This document shows positions 62,054 to 64,000 of a DNA stretch of 64,000 nucleotides, in pieces; positions within the stretch are counted from its first letter, which is position 1, and each line of letters begins with the position of its first letter. The notes below the pieces were generated by a model. The model was not told the origin of the DNA. It saw only the letters and a program-made list of their open reading frames with translations, and searched no databases. Origin of the DNA: Thiomicrospira microaerophila (GTDB taxonomy: Bacteria > Pseudomonadota > Gammaproteobacteria > Thiomicrospirales > Thiomicrospiraceae). The stretch spans positions 173,449 through 237,448 of the forward strand of contig NZ_JYNN01000001.1 of assembly GCF_000934765.1 (NCBI RefSeq), given 5' to 3'. Position numbers and translations under genes: made by a program.

Positions 62054-62536
62054 ATGCGCAAACTAATTGGATTGGTTTTATCATTGTTTGTTGTTGGCGG
62101 CGCTATTGCGCAACCGGATAACAGTCGAGCTTTAGAGGGCATGACACAAGCGAAGGTGGTCTGGGATATTACCAACTCCAACCCCGCCTTTTTAACCGTA
62201 CAAATGCAGGTTATCACCGAAACCTATCAAAATCTAAAAGAAGCTGGGCTTCAACCAGAAATGACTCTAGCCTTCCACGGCCAAAATGTTCGATTTTTGA
62301 CGGAGGCGCTAGATACGGTGGAATTAGATCAGATGGTGCAGGTCGAAGAATTTAATGAACATTTAAATGCCCTGCTGAAGCTTAAAGGCGTCAACGCTGA
62401 AGTCTGTTCGATTGCCAATCGCGTGTTTGGCGTCGAAAACGGCAAAATTCGCGCTCCGCTGGACGTGGTCGGCAACAGCTATGTCAGCTTCATCAGCCTG
62501 CAAAACAAAGGCTATGCAATTATTGGCATCCACTAA
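62054..62536 (+). CDS. Periplasmic DsrE-family protein
   Basis: The 160-residue protein has a signal peptide MRKLIGLVLSLFVVGGAIAQ and a DsrE/DsrF-like fold: AKVVWDITNSNPAFLTVQMQ, VITETYQNLKEAG, MTLAFHGQNVRFL and CSIANRVFGVE. Cytoplasmic DsrE proteins carry sulfur, but exported members are of unknown function. One cysteine (in AEVCSIAN) is at a position that could carry sulfur. The start follows GGAGG at 62044-62048, which excludes the in-frame ATG at 62042. A regulatory inverted repeat lies just upstream and a hairpin follows. Confidence 0.87.
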   Translation: MRKLIGLVLSLFVVGGAIAQPDNSRALEGMTQAKVVWDITNSNPAFLTVQMQVITETYQNLKEAGLQPEMTLAFHGQNVRFLTEALDTVELDQMVQVEEFNEHLNALLKLKGVNAEVCSIANRVFGVENGKIRAPLDVVGNSYVSFISLQNKGYAIIGIH

Positions 62537-62552
62537 GTTCTGTAAACATAAC

Positions 62553-62572
62553 GCAACCCCGCTGGGGGTTGC
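62553..62572 (+). terminator. Hairpin after DsrE gene
   Basis: GCAACCCC and GGGGTTGC form perfect 8-bp arms around GCTG, 16 bp after the stop. The T-tract is short (TAATCCTGTT). Confidence 0.7.
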
Positions 62573-62711
62573 TAATCCTGTTCAACACCCAGCGTTATCG
62601 AACGCTTGTTTTTAATGATAATTTAAAATTTTCACCGCCCTTTAAATCGGCGAGTTTCACCAAATCACGAATAAAAGCTAGCTTACCAAAGAGCGTGCCG
62701 CCACTGATTAT

Positions 62712-62921
62712 CTACCTCCTTATCGGATCAAGAAGATGTTTTAAACCATTGTGATCTAACTCGTGCATTAGCGCCAATAACTGCCCTAAGTTACCGGTTG
62801 GAAAGCCCTCACGCGCAAACCAATTAAGGTAATGCCCTGGCAAATCAGCAATAAGTCGCCCCTTGTATTTACCGTAAGGCATCGTGAGTGTAACGAGTTG
62901 TTTTAAGTTGTCTGGGTTCAT
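62712..62921 (-). CDS. DUF3820 protein
   Basis: The 69-residue protein has MPYGKYKGRLIADLPGHYLN and WFAREGFPTGNLGQLLALMH, diagnostic of DUF3820, sometimes named QSregVF for a Pseudomonas quorum-regulated factor. Function is unknown. The start at MNPDNLKQLV fits homologues; an ATG ten codons earlier would overlap the RelE gene by 16 bp. The frame stays open for 38 codons after the TAG, up to a TAA at 62595-62597. Confidence 0.83.
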   Translation of the reverse strand: MNPDNLKQLVTLTMPYGKYKGRLIADLPGHYLNWFAREGFPTGNLGQLLALMHELDHNGLKHLLDPIRR

Positions 62922-62935
62922 TAGCTTAGTAACCG

Positions 62936-63208
62936 TTATCGTTGTTGCCATTTAAAAATATCGAGCAAAAGCAGCGTATCCTGCTCCTCTTTATAAATAA
63001 TCCTATAACCTTGATGGATTAAATCACGATAAGTTTCATGCTGAAAGTAATGGGAAGGTCGGCACATAAATAGCTGGTTTTTAACCAATTCAAGCTTGGC
63101 CTGTAATTCACGCTCAAAACTCAACGCAGCGGATGGATTATCAAGCGCAATATAACGGAGAATAGATTGCAAACGCACAACATAAGGCCGCATTTTAACC
63201 AACTTCAT
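62936..63208 (-). CDS. RelE/ParE-family toxin
   Basis: The 90-residue protein has the RelE/ParE layout: VVRLQSILRYIALDNPSAAL, SFERELQAKLELV, RDLIHQGYRIIYKEEQDTLL and LLDIFKWQQR. The basic Arg/Tyr strand GYRIIYK and the C-terminal LLDIFKW are typical of the ParE/YafQ-like branch. Whether it cleaves mRNA or poisons gyrase is not decidable. It overlaps the antitoxin stop (ATGA). The DUF3820 gene follows 14 bp later. Confidence 0.88.
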   Translation of the reverse strand: MKLVKMRPYVVRLQSILRYIALDNPSAALSFERELQAKLELVKNQLFMCRPSHYFQHETYRDLIHQGYRIIYKEEQDTLLLLDIFKWQQR

Positions 63209-63501
63209 CGAACTAGACCAAGCTCACGCGCAAAAAACTCATTCATCGCTTGCTCGTATTCTTCATCACTGAGTTGATAACTCGCTTCCGATTCCGCTAC
63301 CCGTTTTTGAACTTCATCAATAGAAAAAACGCTAAAAGACTGTTCAAGAGCTTGTTTTTGAATCTCTTTTTGCTGTTGTTGCTGTAAATAGGTCATGATG
63401 CCTTGGCGGGCTAATGAAGATTTACTCTCCTGCAATCGCTTCGCCAAGTTACTTAACAGTGAATCCGTTTCTGCATCCAATCGAATCGTTAAAGAACTCA
63501 T
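63205..63501 (-). CDS. Ribbon-helix-helix antitoxin
   Basis: The 98-residue protein MSSLTIRLDAETDSLLSNLA has an N-terminal ribbon-helix-helix DNA-binding fold (CopG/ParD/RelB type) and a long acidic helical tail that should cover the toxin. The start at 63501 is chosen because the upstream in-frame extension runs into the IS element end. The insertion lies 32 bp upstream of this start, so the native promoter has probably been cut or replaced. Confidence 0.88.
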   Translation of the reverse strand: MSSLTIRLDAETDSLLSNLAKRLQESKSSLARQGIMTYLQQQQQKEIQKQALEQSFSVFSIDEVQKRVAESEASYQLSDEEYEQAMNEFFARELGLVR

Positions 63502-63533
63502 CAGCCCTACTCCATCACTTACACTGTCATACA

Positions 63534-64000
63534 GAGACCTTTGCACGAGAAAAGCTTGCCAAACCACTATAAATCTGCAAAGAAATCACTTATCTGTTAA
63601 AATAGCAACATATTATTACATATTACTGGATCTTATCACATGGCATGGAAAAACCTCTCACAGACCTCACTCGCTGACGCATTTATCTGCCCCCATCCGG
63701 CACTCAATGAATTAGATGGGGTTGAAGAGCTAATTGACTGGTCAGCGTGTGAAGCCTTAATGCTCAACATCCATAGCAACCCAATGGGTGAGCGTGCCTT
63801 TCCACCGCTACTTATGTTCAAGATCCTACTATTACAAACCTGGTACAACCTCAGTGATCCAGCCTGTGAAAAACAACTGGCTCGCGATTTATTATTTCGT
63901 CGATTTGTCCAGCTCAGCTTAACCGATAGCGTACCTGATCACTCTACCATCTGGCGTTTTCGCCAACGTCTACAAAAAGACAACCTATTGGATGCCCTAT
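63534..64000 (+). mobile_element. IS5-family insertion sequence, left end (runs off window)
   Basis: The element seems to begin at GAGACCTTTGCACGAGAAAA, a typical IS5-family terminal sequence, 106 bp before the transposase start. The right end and target duplication are outside the window. It is inserted just upstream of the RHH/RelE antitoxin gene, pointing away from it. Confidence 0.78.
63640..64000 (+). CDS. IS5-family transposase, N-terminal part
   Basis: The 120 visible codons (MAWKNLSQTSLADAFICPHP, MGERAFPPLLMFKILLLQTW, DSVPDHSTIWRFRQRL) match the N-terminal DUF772 domain of IS5-family DDE transposases. DHSTIWRFR is the conserved block ahead of the first catalytic Asp. The catalytic domain lies beyond the window, so intactness cannot be judged. 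Confidence 0.92.
   Translation, partial: MAWKNLSQTSLADAFICPHPALNELDGVEELIDWSACEALMLNIHSNPMGERAFPPLLMFKILLLQTWYNLSDPACEKQLARDLLFRRFVQLSLTDSVPDHSTIWRFRQRLQKDNLLDAL

Overview
The window reads as a chromosomal segment of a gammaproteobacterium. Gene order and protein character (RelA with a degenerate HD site, mfd-csiV, minCDE, ribF-ileS, a periplasmic DsrE protein, many c-di-GMP and chemotaxis proteins) fit a sulfur oxidiser close to Thiomicrospira/Thiomicrorhabdus/Hydrogenovibrio. That placement is inference from protein content; no rRNA gene is present. No tRNA gene or CRISPR array was seen.

Layout. 1-9 kb: a partial acs, then dnaE translationally coupled to a diguanylate cyclase, and a Lon-family protease. 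9-16 kb: a D-cysteine desulfhydrase-type PLP enzyme, a c-type cytochrome lipoprotein, hrpA, and a yefM-yoeB toxin-antitoxin pair whose toxin carries a one-base frameshift. A decayed tandem copy of the hrpA 5' end plus yefM follows. 16-33.5 kb: chemoreceptor, olsF, plcP/agt, phoX, a divergent pyruvate kinase, glgP, and an EAL-CBS-GGDEF gene coupled to a second chemoreceptor. 33.6-41.8 kb: ppiC, rlmA, relA, DUF2062, mfd, csiV. 41.8-49 kb: the fldA-yqiA-minCDE run, ampD, nadC, a Kef-type antiporter, slyX. 49-56 kb: a NERD protein, GST, ferredoxin-trhP, a uracil/inosine glycosylase, rimO. 56-64 kb: brnTA-type TA, ileS-ribF, a FemAB-like acyltransferase, a DsrE protein, a RHH/RelE TA pair, and the left end of an IS5-family element that runs off the window.

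Most notable functional cluster: three promoters at 18543, 21567 and 28966 each carry a PhoB-type box (two heptamers like CTGTCAT separated by 4 bp) followed at exactly 10 bp by a -10-like hexamer. They precede olsF (ornithine lipid), agt (glycolipid glycosyltransferase; plcP phospholipase C is divergent), and an EAL-CBS-GGDEF/chemoreceptor pair. agt is followed closely by phoX, a pyruvate kinase-like gene and glgP. Together they look like a phosphate-starvation regulon that would replace phospholipids with phosphorus-free lipids, scavenge phosphate, rewire glycogen use, and couple this to c-di-GMP and taxis.

Most notable sequence signal: a 14-bp perfect palindrome, AACCAGGCCTGGTT, occurs 8 times exactly. 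Its 10-bp core CCAGGCCTGG occurs 16 times in 64 kb, against about 0.06 expected for a random 10-mer. It lies mostly inside genes, encoding NQAW(L/S) or PGLV, but also in promoters and directly before start codons. It resembles the HIP1 palindrome of cyanobacteria in behaviour but has a different sequence. Other repeats include a TA-flanked MITE-like element with 18-bp terminal repeats and several small hairpin repeat families.
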